Source: Mycoplasma suis str. Illinois (GTDB lineage Bacteria; Bacillota_I; Bacilli_A; Mycoplasmatales; Mycoplasmoidaceae). From it: DNA of 64,000 nucleotides. Below the pieces are notes generated by a model. The model worked only from the letters and a program-made list of their open reading frames with translations, ran no database searches and was not told where the DNA came from. A program made the position numbers and the translations under genes. Of this stretch, positions 10,138 to 20,852 are shown piece after piece. Where the stretch lies: assembly GCF_000179035.2 (NCBI RefSeq), contig NC_015155.1, positions 62,001 through 126,000 on the forward strand. The letters are read 5' to 3'. The stretch's first letter is position 1; every line of letters starts with the position of its first letter.

Positions 10138-11622
10138 ATGGGACTAAAACTTTTAACTGTTCCTATATTAGGAACATTTGTTTTGCCCATCTCAATAGTT
10201 AATTTGAATTTTCAGTCAGGAGATATAGTATTAGCCACTTATCAGTCTTATATAAGTGATGACATAGCTACTGAAGCGAGCAGTAGCTATGGAGTTCAAA
10301 CAGTTTATTTTGAGAATGATAGAGATATTTTGAATGGCTTCAGAACAGGAGCTTATGATTTGGCAATTATGAGTTCCTCAACTCTTGAAGAAGCCATAAA
10401 GAAAAATATAGTGAAGCAAATCCAGTGGGATAAGCTCCCTACTGTTAAGGATCTTTTAAAAGTTGAAGATGGAAATGGCTCATCTCATCAAACCTCTGGT
10501 TCCGGAAATACAAATAACCAAAATACAAGAAATTGGGAAAAAGTATTTTCCCCAATTGTTACTCAATTTTTTAAACAAAAACCAGAATTAGCTCAATATG
10601 GTCTCCCATATTTCCTTAGTTATTTATTGTTTGCATATAGATGTCAGAATTGCGACAAAGAAATAAAAACTCAAGAAAACTTGAGTTGACAAGAAAAGTT
10701 CAAAAAAATTATTGAACATGAAGAATTTAAGAACAATAATCCCTTCAAATTAGGGATTATTGAAGATGAAGTAACAATCCTTTCTCTCTCTAAATTAGCT
10801 AGTCAAGAAAACAATAAATTTAATGAACAAAATTGAAAGGTTGAAGAAAATAAACCTTTCAATTTTTTTGACAAATATAAAGATCTTTCAAAGCTGGGAG
10901 TAAGTTCAAGAACAAGAGGTAATTCTATGTTCTTGAACTCTGATTCAGCTTTGATGTCAGAAATGCTAACTAAAAAACAATTAGATGGAGTATTTATGTA
11001 TAACGGAGATGCTCTTTATTCTTATCAAGAGATAAGAAATGAAAAAGAAGGAGGAGAAGTTCAAGATTTCAAAATATTGGAACCCACTCCTTCTCTTTGA
11101 TTATTAGATCAAATAGCTATTTCAAGTAAAGTTTCTGAATCTAAAGAGAATGAAATTTATAAGTTCCTAGACAAGTTATTGTTTGAGGGAGCTATTAAGA
11201 AGACTCAATCGGATCAAGCTCAAGGACAACAAAGTCAAAATTCTGAAGCCCAGGAAAAATCTTGAGCTTGACAAAATTTTGATTATTTAGGTTACACTCC
11301 AACTCTAAAAGATATGCAAGAAACTATAAAAAGTAAACATGAAGAATTCAAAAAGAAAAAAGAAAAATCGGAACAACAAACTCAATCTTCAGAAAAATCT
11401 GAGGATGAAAAAGAATATGATGATTTAACTATTCAACTTCTTTTTGGGAGACAAAATGAAGATCAATGTAAAAAACCAGTTTCAAATGGTCAACCACAAA
11501 CTACAGAAAATCAACAATCAGAAAATACAAAGTGCAAAATTTTATTTGAGTCGGGAATGACAGATAATCAAAATTTAGATTTGGCTTTAGCCTTCCAAAG
11601 ATGAAAGAATAATTGGTTTTAA
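10138..11622 (+). CDS. potD: Polyamine ABC importer, substrate-binding protein (PotD-like)
   Basis: 494 aa. Position at the end of potABC and the pattern NFQSGDIVLATYQSYI, YFENDRDILNGFRTGAYDLAIMSSSTLEEAI (a periplasmic-binding-protein lobe) support a PotD role: capturing polyamine outside the membrane and handing it to PotBC. An N-terminal hydrophobic segment (LLTVPILGTFVLPISIVNL) is an uncleaved anchor or signal peptide; no lipobox Cys is seen. Low-complexity Ser/Asn/Gln inserts occur at about residues 118-133 and in the last 130 residues. Larger than the ~350 aa bacterial protein. The assignment is mainly by context and the first 200 residues. Confidence 0.78.
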
Positions 11623-11636
11623 GTAATCTTTTCTAA

Positions 11637-12605
11637 GTGGCAGAAAAGACTAAAAAAGGACTAATTCTGGGAATAGAGAGCACATGCGATGATAGTTCAG
11701 TTGCTATTTATTCCCTAAAAGAAAAGAAAATACTTCAAGAAGTGAGTTATTCTTCTAGGAAAGAATACCACAAATATGGTGGTATTGTTCCTGAGATTGC
11801 AGCTAGAAATCATGAAGATAAATTAGTAGTAGCTTTAGAAGAGTGTCTCTCTAAAGCTAACTTAAAACTAGAAGATTTAACTCATATTGCTTATTCAGCT
11901 GAACCTGGACTAGAATCTTCTCTTCTAGTTGGAAAAATGTTAGCTACTACTTTATCTGAGACTCTAGATAAACCTTTATTTCCAGTAAATCATCTAGAGT
12001 CTCATGTATTATCAGTAGGGCTACAAGAGAAACTTGATTTCCCTTCTCTTTGTTTACTGATTACTGGAAAAAACACAATAATATATCACCTGACAGGTGA
12101 TCATATTATTAATAAATTAGAGGAATGTCAAGATTGTGCATTGGGGGAAGCCTATGATAAAGTAGCTAGAATTATGGGACTAAAGTATCCTGGAGGACCT
12201 TTATTGCAAGACTACTATAGTAAGTACAAGAGTTTTCCTCCTTTAACTAAAAGGAGTAAAGATTCTAGTAAATTAAGTCTTAATTTTTCTGGTTTAATTA
12301 CTGCTTCTTCTAGATATTGAGAATCATTAGATAGTAATATGTCACTAGATAAAAAAAGAGAAGCACTAAGTACAGCTTTTCAAAAAGAAATAGTAGAAAT
12401 TATTTTTGTTAAATTGGATTATTGAATTAAAAAGCTGTCTATTTCTTCTCTTTATATAGTTGGGGGAGTAAGTAAGAACACTGTAATAAAGGAATATTTA
12501 CTTCGCTTTTGCGAAGTAAAGAATATTAAGTGTTCTTTTGTTAGTGAAAAGCTAGCTGAAGATAATGGATCTATGATAGCTTATAGAGCTAGCTTTTTAA
12601 TTTAG
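11637..12605 (+). CDS. tsaD: tRNA N6-adenosine threonylcarbamoyltransferase
   Basis: Makes the universal t6A37 modification of ANN-decoding tRNAs together with other Tsa proteins; 322 aa, normal for the family. Recognised by ILGIESTCDDSSVAIY, KYGGIVPEIAARNHED (metal-binding region), EPGLESSLLVGKMLA, LPVNHLESH-like FPVNHLESHVLS, LGEAYDKVARIMGLKYPGGP, and the late VGGVSKN and AEDNGSMIAYRA. The start is GTG at 11637, 14 bp after potD. TGA Trp codons at 12318 and 12423 split it under the standard code. metK follows immediately. Confidence 0.93.
12497..12520. repeat. 10-bp inverted repeat in tsaD
   Basis: TTTACTTCGC (12497-12506) and GCGAAGTAAA (12511-12520), perfect stem with loop TTTT, inside the tsaD coding sequence. 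Confidence 0.8.
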
Positions 12606-12610
12606 GGACT

Positions 12611-13768
12611 ATTTCTACTATTTCAGGTAGATATTCTTGTGAAAGTGTAGGGAGAGGTCATCCAGATAAGATCGCTGATCTTATCGCTGACAGTATATTA
12701 GATGCTTTAATTCAAAAAATTGGAATTAAAAAAGCTAGATTTGCTGGAGAAATATTAGTAAGTTATAGAAAGATACTAATAGCTGGAGAGGGAAGCTCCC
12801 ATAGTGAAGTTAACTTCCAAGAAGTAGCTTCTAAAGTATTAGAAGGACTAGGATACGATCCTAGTCTATTTGAATACATCATTGATTACAAGAGTCAATC
12901 ACAGGAATTATTCCAACTAAATAGTGATTCCTGTAAATTGACTCAAGATCAAGGTATAGTATTTGGATTTGCCTCTTCAGAAACTCCAGATTATTTACCT
13001 CTTGAGTATTACCTTGCAAAGAAGTTAATATTCAAGACTAAAGAATTAATTCAGTCTGGAGTTTTCTATTGAGCTAAAGAGGACTATAAAGTATTAGTTG
13101 ACCTTGAGGTCAACAAGAATAGTAGTCCTCATAAAGTGAGACTTAATTCTCTTGTGTTCTCTATTCAGCATTTAACAAATGTGACTAGAGAACAAATAAG
13201 TGAAGAACTTAAAGAAAAGGTAATATATCCTTTCCTTCAAGAACTAAATATTAGTTGGGATGAGAAAACTTTCTGATTTATAAATTCATCAGGAAGTTTT
13301 CAAATAGGGGGATTAATAGCAGATACTGGAGTAACTAATAGAAAACAAATAGCTGATAATTTTGGGCCTATAGCCCACCACGGAGGTGGTGGACTATGTG
13401 GAAAAGACCTTACTAAGATGGATAGATTAGGTTGTTATTTTGCTAGATGAGTAGCAAAAAATCTAGTAGCTGCAGGACTAGCTACTGAATTGGAGTTAAA
13501 AATTACATATGCTATTGCTCAGGAAAAAGCACTAGCATATGACATAACTTTTTCTAGAGATTTAAAGATAAGTCACAAAGACTTATTGGAAATACTAGAA
13601 AATTGTTTCCCAACAAAAGTTAGTGAAATATTTCAGTTATTTACTTCAGAAAATATTTCTTTTCTGAAGTTAACTGAAATATCTAACTTTGGAAATTTTG
13701 TTCCAAATTTACCTTGGGAGCAAATAAATAAAGTAGAAGCTATTAATGACTGATTGCGAAGAACTTAA
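12611..13768 (+). CDS. metK: S-adenosylmethionine synthetase
   Basis: Makes SAM from methionine and ATP for all methylations; about 385 aa. Motifs: [19 protein letters not shown] (methionine/ATP site), [29 protein letters not shown], and [20 protein letters not shown] (the GGGAFSGKD-like loop; here Leu-Cys replace Phe-Ser). The frame opens after TAG at 12590 and contains no ATG, GTG or TTG before the first motif. ATT at 12611 or 12620 (both in ATTTCW context) give normal N-terminal lengths; I chose 12611. The 3' end overlaps pheS by 23 bp. Confidence 0.92.
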
Positions 13769-14780
13769 TCTTTTAAAACAAGAAGTTCTAAAAGCTTCCT
13801 CTAGGGAAGCTTTAGATTCTTGTTTTAAAAAGTGAAGGGAAGAAAATTTACTTCCACTAAGAAAAAAATTACAAAATACTTCAGATAAAGAAGAAAAAAG
13901 GAGAATAGGTCTCCTTTTTAAGGAATTAAAAGAAAGTTCACAAAAAATATATCAATTAAAGAAAGAAGAACTTTCTAGTTGAAAAAATATTTCTTGTGAG
14001 CCTAGAAAGAGTTTTAGGATAGAAAAAAAAGAAGTTGACTATGAATCAGTCAACTATCTTTCTGAAGTTATGGAAAGAGTATCAAATTTTATCGAGAAAT
14101 ATAACTTTGATTACTTAGAGGAAAGTGAAATTGTCAGAGTATCTGACAATTTTGATTCTCTTTTAATTCCGGAAAATCATCCAGCTAGAGCTACTAGTGA
14201 TAGTTTCTTTTTAACTAGTTCTGGAAAAAAGAAACTATCTGAAGAGTTTATGTTGAGAACTCATAACACTACTAGCACTTTAAAAATTCTTGAAAAATTT
14301 AAGGGAGTTAATTTCAAGGGAGCTTCTTTCGGGACTGTATATAGAAAAGAAGATAATGATCCTACTCACTTGTCTCAATTTACTCAACTAGATTTAGTTT
14401 GAGTAAATAAAAATTTAAGTATTGAAGAACTTAGAGAGCTTATAGAAGCTCTCTTAGAAGAGCTATTTAAAGGTTTTGAGTGAAAGAAAATATATTGTTT
14501 AAGGCCTTCTTATTTCCCTTTTACGTCCCCTTCTTTCGAAGTGGACTTAATGTGTTTGTGTAAGGGAGATGAGGATTGCAGACTATGTAAAGGAACTAGA
14601 TGGATAGAAATATTGGGTTGTGGTTTCCTAAGAAGTGAAATCTTAGAAAAAACACATCCTAATTGTTGTGCCCTAGCTTTAGGGCTAGGAATAGAGAGAA
14701 TATGTATGATCCAAAATTTGATTTTGGACATAAGAAGTCTATACGAGAATAATTTCAAATCAATAGTTAAGGAAAAATAA
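13746..14780 (+). CDS. pheS: Phenylalanyl-tRNA synthetase alpha subunit
   Basis: Catalytic subunit charging tRNA-Phe, 344 aa, normal length. It starts at ATG 13746 within the metK end. An N-terminal helical part is followed by the class II core: IPENHPARATSDSFF (motif 2 region precursor), LLRTHNTTSTLKI-like MLRTHNTTSTLKILEK, FGTVYRKEDNDPTHLSQF, the SFEVD segment, a Cys cluster CLCKGDEDCRLCKGTRW that is usual for PheS, and the motif 3 region ALGLGIERICMI. Its stop shares a base with the pheT start. Confidence 0.95.
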
Positions 14781-16168
14781 TGATTATTCCAGATAAGATT
14801 CTGGAATTTTTATTACCAGAAATAAAGAATTTACCTTATGAAGAAATAAGAAGTTCTTTCGTGAAAATTCACTTAGAAGTTGAAAATATTCTTTTTAGAA
14901 CTATTCAAACAGAAATGTCTGAATTTATATATTGATTAAAGCCAGTTTGTGGATTGTTTGACTATCCATCTTTATGGGTAGTTTCTCGTGAACTTTCTTT
15001 ACTCTTGGATATTTCTCACTCAAAGAGAGTTTCTGAGAAAGAAATGAAGGAATTTCTTTCTAATAGAGAATTAATTTCCTTCTTATTAAAAACTTGCGAA
15101 AAGAAAGTTTCTGAAAATCATTCAGAAAATGTTTGAACTTTCTTGAAGCTTATTTTTGGAGATCCAGAAAAAAACGAATCAATTTTTAAATTAGGTATTC
15201 GTTCTTTTTTCAAGAATAGAAATATTGAATGGCTTGAATGTGATTCAAGTAAAAAAGAAATCATTGAGTCTATAAAAATGTCTGAGGAAGAAATTTCTCA
15301 GAATAGAGCAGCCTCTATAGTTTCTCTTCCTTCTCTTTTGCCAATTTTTAGTGATTTAAGAAAAAATTGAGAAAACTTAGTTATTCAAAAATTGATCCCA
15401 CATTATTTTTCTTTCAAATCACTAGATTTTTCAGAAAAAAATTTTGAAGTTCAGTGACCTATTTGATATAGGCAAGATAACTTGCCTTCCTTCAATGAAA
15501 TACTTTTTAGATTAACTGATTTCCAATTGGTATCAAAGGAAATTGGAAATTCAAATTACAAAAAATTATCTGATGGAAAAAGTTCATCAGATAAACCTCT
15601 CACACTTATTTCAGGGATAAGAAAATGTCTCTTATCTAAAGGTTTTGTTGAGTGTAATACAACTAAATTTAGTCCTTGTCAAGAGCTAAATAATGAAGTA
15701 GATTTAGTTCTTGAATACAATCCAACATCTACACTAAGAGATGACATTGTTAACTCTGTAGTTAAACAAGTATTACTTAAGAACTTAAATCTTGGAAATA
15801 ATTTATATCCAATATTTGAGTTAGCTTATTGTCCCTGAAAGTCTAGTTGACAATTAGCTTTACTTTCTACAGTTCTTTTAGAGGGGGGAGATGAAAAATA
15901 TATTACTCAGAAAAATATATTTTTCTATGACTTAGAAGAACTATATGAAATTCTTAAAGAATTATTTAAGGGGAAATTAAATGTAAAACCCCTGAAAGAA
16001 TTAAAGAAAATTGAAAATAGTTCAGGAGCTACTGAATTTGCTCATATTGTTAATTCAAAAGATGAACAAATTGGAACAGTTAGAGTTCACAGATTAGAAT
16101 CTTTTGAAATAAGACATATGGAGATAATCTCCATATGTATAGATCTAAAAATTTTTAGAGATCTTTAA
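14780..16168 (+). CDS. pheT: Phenylalanyl-tRNA synthetase beta subunit, strongly shortened
   Basis: 462 aa against about 800 in most bacteria. ATG at 14780 overlaps pheS by one base (TAATG). The B6-B7 catalytic-like core is recognisable: LISGIRKCLLSKGFVECNTT, LEYNPTSTLRDDIVNSVVKQ and NNLYPIFELAYCPW. The N-terminal EMAP/tRNA-binding domain and the C-terminal B8 ferredoxin-like anticodon-recognition domain of standard PheT are not apparent; the protein stops soon after EQIGTVRVHRLESFEIRHM. Since only one pheT lies beside pheS, it is probably functional in a minimal synthetase. The identification rests on position plus the core motifs. Confidence 0.82.
16114..16138. repeat. 12-bp inverted repeat, 1-nt loop, at pheT end
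   Basis: ACATATGGAGAT (16114-16125) and ATCTCCATATGT (16127-16138), a perfect stem with one base between the arms, 30 bp before the pheT stop and still in the coding frame. Confidence 0.85.
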
Positions 16169-16204
16169 TCTTTAAAATTAATTGAAGCCTTCGTTTTTTA
16201 TGAT

Positions 16205-16969
16205 ATGCCGATTAACTCCGAACTTTTAGAAAGATCAATTCAGAAGTGTTATTCTGATTTTCTAAGCTATTTTCAACTAATCAAAAATTTCACTAGATAC
16301 TCTCTTCTCTTCTGAGAAGAAAAGGTAGACTGATCAGAAATAGTCAAAATAGAGGCAGAATCTAATTTACTTTACAACAAAAACATATTAGAAATTGAAT
16401 GACAGTGCACTAAAAATACACCATCAAATGTAAAGCTTAGATTTTTTCTAGCTCTTTTCCTTTCGGTAAAAGATCTAGAAAGATGTGGAGATTATCTTTA
16501 CTCTATAGCTAAGATAGCTACAAAAGATGGAAACTCAGATCTTAAAAAAATTATTTTGCACTCCCAACTTTGGGAAATAGTTTCAGAATATTGTCAGAGC
16601 ATTTACAACTTATTTGGTAAATCTTCTGGAGAAATTGAACAATTTTCTTATGAAGAAATATTGTCCCAAAAGTCAGTTCTTCACTCAAAATTATCAAAAA
16701 TTTCTATTCAATTAAATGAAAGACTTCTTAAATTCACTGGAATAGAACCTTTTACAAGTTATCAAACTCCCTGAAGGGATGAAGAAGAACACTCTGAAAG
16801 AATTAAAAATATTATTGCTCTTTCAGGGCTACTACAATTAATTCTTGTTAAGATTGACAGATTCCTAGATCATGTATTCAATATAGTAGAAAATTTCTAC
16901 TATATTAAGAATCAAGAAATGCAACTTCATTTAAGTAGTCTACTTAAGGAAAGTCACAGACCTGACTAA
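16205..16969 (+). CDS. PhoU-like protein
   Basis: 254 aa, starting at ATG 16205 and reading through many TGA Trp codons. Two three-helix-like halves are typical for PhoU; VKDLERCGDYLYSIAKIA (about residues 91-108) matches the RDLERIGDHA metal-binding signature, though the final Asp/His positions differ. PhoU tunes phosphate import by PstSCAB, but no pst genes are in the window; the nearest ABC genes (17443, 18397) are of another type. The second half has a weaker signature (QLILVKIDRFLDHVFNIVE). Function by family only. Confidence 0.65.
16880..16906. repeat. 13-bp inverted repeat, 1-nt loop, in the phoU-like gene
   Basis: AATATAGTAGAAA (16880-16892) and TTTCTACTATATT (16894-16906) are perfectly complementary around a single A. 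Confidence 0.85.
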
Positions 16970-17024
16970 TTCAGATTCCAAAAGAACTAATTTAGATTTC
17001 TTTCTAATAGAAAGGAAGCCTTTT

Positions 17025-17450
17025 ATGGCTACCTTTAAGCCTTATAGGTTTGCTCATTTTTTAGAATCCAAGCAAAACTATTGCGCAAAAATAATTCACT
17101 TCTATTTTTCTATTAGACCAGTAATAGAAAAATATTTAGAAAAAATATTGTCCCCTCTAATAGAAATAAAGAATTATTTCTATGTTCCTGAAGAAACTCA
17201 CAGAGAAATTCTTACTTTTCTAGAACAAGATCCTAATCAAAAATTCGAGGAATTAACAGGAAGCATAAAACAAGAATATAAAAGATATAGAAGATTATTC
17301 AATAAAAAAGAAGTACATGCTAAATCTTTTCAATTACCCTTTATACCTAATATCTTTAAACCTAAGATGACTGTACCTAATCTACAGGGAGCTATAGATT
17401 ATTTCAGATCATTGTATTCTTCTGAAAATACAGAAGAACACAATGACTAA
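17025..17450 (+). CDS. Unknown basic protein upstream of an ABC gene
   Basis: 141 aa, not recognised. ATG at 17025 is chosen although the frame is open further upstream (from about 16970) without a better start. It is rich in Phe, Tyr, Lys and Glu with no clear membrane helix; KIIHFYFSIRPVIEKYLEKIL is amphipathic. Its stop overlaps the ATG of the following ABC ATPase gene (17443), so the products are probably made together and might work together. Confidence 0.7.
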   Translation: MATFKPYRFAHFLESKQNYCAKIIHFYFSIRPVIEKYLEKILSPLIEIKNYFYVPEETHREILTFLEQDPNQKFEELTGSIKQEYKRYRRLFNKKEVHAKSFQLPFIPNIFKPKMTVPNLQGAIDYFRSLYSSENTEEHND

Positions 17451-18366
17451 GTTAAACACTAATTATTTTTTCAGTCTTTTTCAAAAAAAAGTAGTTCCAG
17501 AAAAAAAGTTAGATTACAAATCCTGATTAAAGACTGAAAAAAGAAATAATAAGAAATTAAGGAAAGAACACTCTAAAGAAGTAGTAAAGCAAGTAGTTCA
17601 ACTTAACAAAAAACATAAGGGAACAATTATTTATCCCAATAACTCAGGATACGCAATTGAATGTAGAAATTTAGAGAAGTGATATCACAATAAAAAAACG
17701 GGCGAATATATTCGTATCCTGAGAAATGTAAATCTAAAAGTTAAGTTTGGTGAATTAGTAGTTATATTAGGAGAGTCTGGGTCTGGAAAGACCACTCTCC
17801 TAAATATACTAGCCGGAATGGAAAGAGCTTGCAATGGAGAATCTATTGTGTATTCTCATTCCTTAACTACTATGAATCAGGAATGACTTTCCTATTTCAG
17901 GTCTAAATATCTTTCTATTATCTTCCAGAATTATGCATTAATTCCAGAATTAACAGTTAGAGAAAACATCTTAGTTGGGCAGAGAATCCAAAAAGATGTT
18001 GATAAAAGATTGGATATAGATCAAATTGCTGAGCTATTGGGAATATCTCAGCAAATGGCTAAGAAACCTAGAGCTCTTTCTGGGGGACAACAACAAAGAG
18101 TATCTATAGCTAGAGCTTTAGCTAAAAATCCTCAACTAATATTTGCTGATGAACCTACAGGTGCTGTTGATGCAGACACCTGCAGAGATATTCTGAATAT
18201 CTTTGTAGATATAAATAGGAAATATAAAACAACTATCTTTTTGATTACCCACAATAGATTGATTGCAAAAATTGCTCATAAGGTAATCAAAATAGACAAG
18301 GGAATGATTGTTTCAACTACCTCTCAAATACCAGTACATCCTAACAGTATTGACTGACACAGTTAG
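17443..18366 (+). CDS. ABC transporter ATPase, MacB/LolD type
   Basis: 307 aa. A basic N-terminal extension of about 85 residues precedes the nucleotide-binding domain: Walker [14 protein letters not shown]-loop [19 protein letters not shown], signature [15 protein letters not shown], Walker [13 protein letters not shown] and H-loop FLITHNRLI. The ADEPTGAVD form is typical of LolD/MacB-like ATPases acting on lipoproteins, peptides or drugs. The next gene is a membrane-ATPase fusion of the same class, so the two may form one transporter with two different ATPase sites. Substrate unknown. Confidence 0.85.
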
Positions 18367-18396
18367 TTAATTTTTTCAAGATAATCACTTAAAAAA

Positions 18397-20187
18397 ATGT
18401 ACTGAAATTCTTTTGAACAGGTCTCCTTAAGGAGACCTAAGCCAAAAAAGATTAGTGAGGAGAAATTAAAGAATAAACAAGTTATTGTTCCTAATCAGAA
18501 GTTTTTAGTAGAACAACTTAAAAAATTTGAGTCCAAAAGGGCTCAATTTAGAAATCAATTCCCTCTTAAGTTCTGAGTAACTAACTACAACTTCCTAATC
18601 AATATATTCTTCTGATTGTTTTTTATTTGGTCGTTCTGAGTAGTAAGTGCTATCGCATTTCCTACTAGCAGAACCCCTATTATGCAAACCAATAACTTGG
18701 TTATTGTGTTTGAAACAGTATTCAATTACATATTCAGGGAGCACAGTCTTGAATCTATAAAAAATAACTATAAACTGCATACACCACAGTGGAATGCAGA
18801 TACTTACTACTTTATTTCTTTAGCTGCAGGACTATTCCTAATAGGTGTATTCTTGCTATTTATTATCAAAGATTTTTTTGTAGAAATGGAACACATTCTA
18901 AAAAAATCTAGAGCAAGTGTTTTGCTCAAGAAAACAAGTAATTTTTCTCAATTACTTTTCAAATTGTCATTTGTTCAGCTATTTAATATAGCTTGAACAA
19001 CATTTGCGCTTTTAATGTTGTTCGGAGAAGGAATATATACAGATACTCAGGATCAAAGCAAAGTTTGATCCTTAATTTTTAAGGGAAGTAGTGCAAGTAC
19101 AGAAGGATTAACTTCTCAACTTCCACTAACAACATTAGGATACATAACTTATGTATTTAATTTCTGTTCTTTCTGAAGTGCAATAGTTGTTTATAGAAAA
19201 TATCTAAAGGAATTTTTTGCAGGAAATCCTTTCCTGCTTCCTTTCTTTAGAGTTATTTTTATTCCTTTGCAATCTAAAAACATTAAGAAAACAAAAGATG
19301 CTCTTCAAATGAAACGAACCAAGCCTATGAAGATTACAAAAACAGAAAAACAAAGAATAGAGAAAGAACAACTATCTTTTATTTCTCTAAAGAATGTAAA
19401 TAAGCATTTTGGTTCGTTTCATGCCCTGAGAGACATTAATTTAAACATTGAACAGGGAGAGTTTATAGCTATTCTTGGTCCTTCTGGATCAGGGAAGACA
19501 ACACTAATTAACTTATTGTCGGGAATTGACATCCCGACAAGTGGTCAATTAGTAATAGATAAATGTAATACAGCTATCTTTTCTGATAAGAAGTTGACTT
19601 CTTTCAGAAGAGATAAGATAGGATATATTTTCCAAAATTATGCATTAATCCCCTATCTTACTGCTAGGGGAAATATAGAGTTATCAGTAGCTCTTAGAAG
19701 TGGAATGAAAACATTATTAGAGTCTTTTGTATCTGTAATTATCAGATACAAAAGATTTGTTAAGGGAGGATTAACGCGCGTAAAAGCTGTAAGAAAAATT
19801 TTGAATCAAATCTTTATAGCTTCAGATACTGAAGATATAACCCATTTAGTTAATGCTTTCAATTTGCTACCTCATCAAGATAAATATCCAAATCAACTTT
19901 CTGGGGGACAACAACAAAGAGTATCTATTGCTAGGTCTCTAATTAAGAGACCTAAGATACTCTTTGCTGATGAAGCTACAGGAGCACTAGACCATGCTTC
20001 TGCAAAAATCATTCTTAAATTCTTTAAGTTGATTAATGAGTATGCTAAGACCACCATTATTATGATTACTCACAACCCAGCAATAGCAACTATTACTGAT
20101 AGAGTAATCAAAATAGATGGTGGAAGAATAGTAGAAGACTATAGAAATCCTAATCCTCTATCAGTAGATAGTTTGACTAATCTTTAA
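18397..20187 (+). CDS. ABC transporter: membrane domain fused to MacB/LolD-type ATPase
   Basis: 596 aa, continuous under code 4. Four hydrophobic segments: about residues 65-87 (FLINIFFWLFFIWSFWVV), 137-160 (ISLAAGLFLIGVFLLFIIKD), 187-208 (FVQLFNIAWTTFALLMLFG) and 245-266 (LGYITYVFNFCSFWSAIVV). The ATPase starts near residue 325: Walker [14 protein letters not shown]-loop [12 protein letters not shown], a ~50-residue insertion, signature [15 protein letters not shown], Walker B ILFADEATGALD (Ala-Thr instead of Pro-Thr, Glu kept) and H-loop IMITHNPAI. The order membrane-then-ATPase is opposite to MacB. 32 nt over the signature motif are identical to the preceding ATPase gene. Confidence 0.85.
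18419..18438. repeat. 20-bp perfect palindrome near the start of the ABC fusion gene
   Basis: AGGTCTCCTT followed directly by AAGGAGACCT, no loop, in codons 8-14 of the fusion gene. It could act as a site for a dimeric protein or as a cruciform; it is also coding. Confidence 0.8.
19723..19755. repeat. 13-bp inverted repeat in the ABC fusion gene
   Basis: TCTTTTGTATCTG (19723-19735) pairs with CAGATACAAAAGA (19743-19755) across a 7-nt loop, located in the extra segment inserted between the Q-loop and signature of the ATPase. Confidence 0.85.
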
Positions 20188-20231
20188 AAGTTTTTAAAAG
20201 TTGATTAGTTTAAAAATAAATTAGATAGATT

Positions 20232-20830
20232 ATGAAAGTTCTTATTAAATTAGTTCCTGTAGTTGTTGGAACTCTATCTGTAGGAGCTGCGGGGGGGGCA
20301 TTTATCTAGGTAACGTATCTAAGGGGCTTTCAGCCCCTAGTTACCCTAAGATTGAACAATCAGTATTATGAGAACACATCTCTTTAAGTAGAGAAGAAAA
20401 TGAAGAACAACAAAACATTAAATTAACAAAAACTTGTCAAAGAAAAGTTCTAAAAGATCCAAAAGTTATTTTGGGAGGTTTGAAGACACAAAATCCTAAT
20501 TCCGATATTCAAGATCAAATCAGCTCAGGAGAAGAACAACTATTAGCTGAAATTGATAAGCAACAAAGAGAAGATGAAGAAAACATCGAAAAAACATGTG
20601 GTGAATGATCTAAATATGTTGGAGATAGTGAAAATACTGAGAAAGAAATCTTTAGAGGTAATAAAGAGGCAATTAGAAAATTAACTGAAGGTTATGGTTT
20701 AGAAAATAAATTAGGAAATCCTTCCGGAAATACAGTAGTGGGTTGAAAAGTAGAAGAAGGTAACTGTGTTGAAAAAGATCTAAGAGATGGAAATATAGAA
20801 ATTACTTGTCAGAGAATTTCAAAAGAATAG
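20232..20830 (+). CDS. 4C protein, subgroup A, phase OFF (G8 run)
   Basis: First member of the 4C superfamily. As sequenced, ATG at 20232 reads MKVLIKLVPVVVGTLSVGAA and stops at TAG 20307 after 25 codons because of a run of eight G at 20291. With nine G the frame continues as IYLGNVSKG and on to TAG at 20828, about 199 aa. Cysteines of the restored frame: KTCQRKV, KTCGEW, GNCVEK and ITCQR. The linker is short and Gln/Glu-rich. It shares EHISL and the IYLGN motif with the next gene. Probably a surface protein; function unknown. Confidence 0.75.
20291..20298 (+). repeat. G8 homopolymer, out of frame
   Basis: Eight G in the Gly codons of the N-terminal segment (GCT GC, run, CATTTAT). Nine G restore the reading frame of the downstream 170 codons. 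Confidence 0.9.
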
Positions 20831-20841
20831 ATTTTGAAATT

Positions 20842-20850
20842 CCTAAGGTA
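20842..20850 (+). promoter_or_regulatory. Conserved CCTAAGGTA element before an A-subgroup start
   Basis: AATTCCTAAGGTA occurs just before the ATG of both A-subgroup genes at 20853 and 21452 (second copy 21441-21449). AAGG could be a weak ribosome binding site, though it is unusually close to the ATG. Confidence 0.35.
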
Positions 20851-20852
20851 GA

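Noticed and set aside
3001-20187. Many split reading frames as a sign of pseudogenes
   Set aside because: The breaks are TGA codons at positions of conserved Trp or within otherwise intact proteins; under code 4 the frames are continuous.
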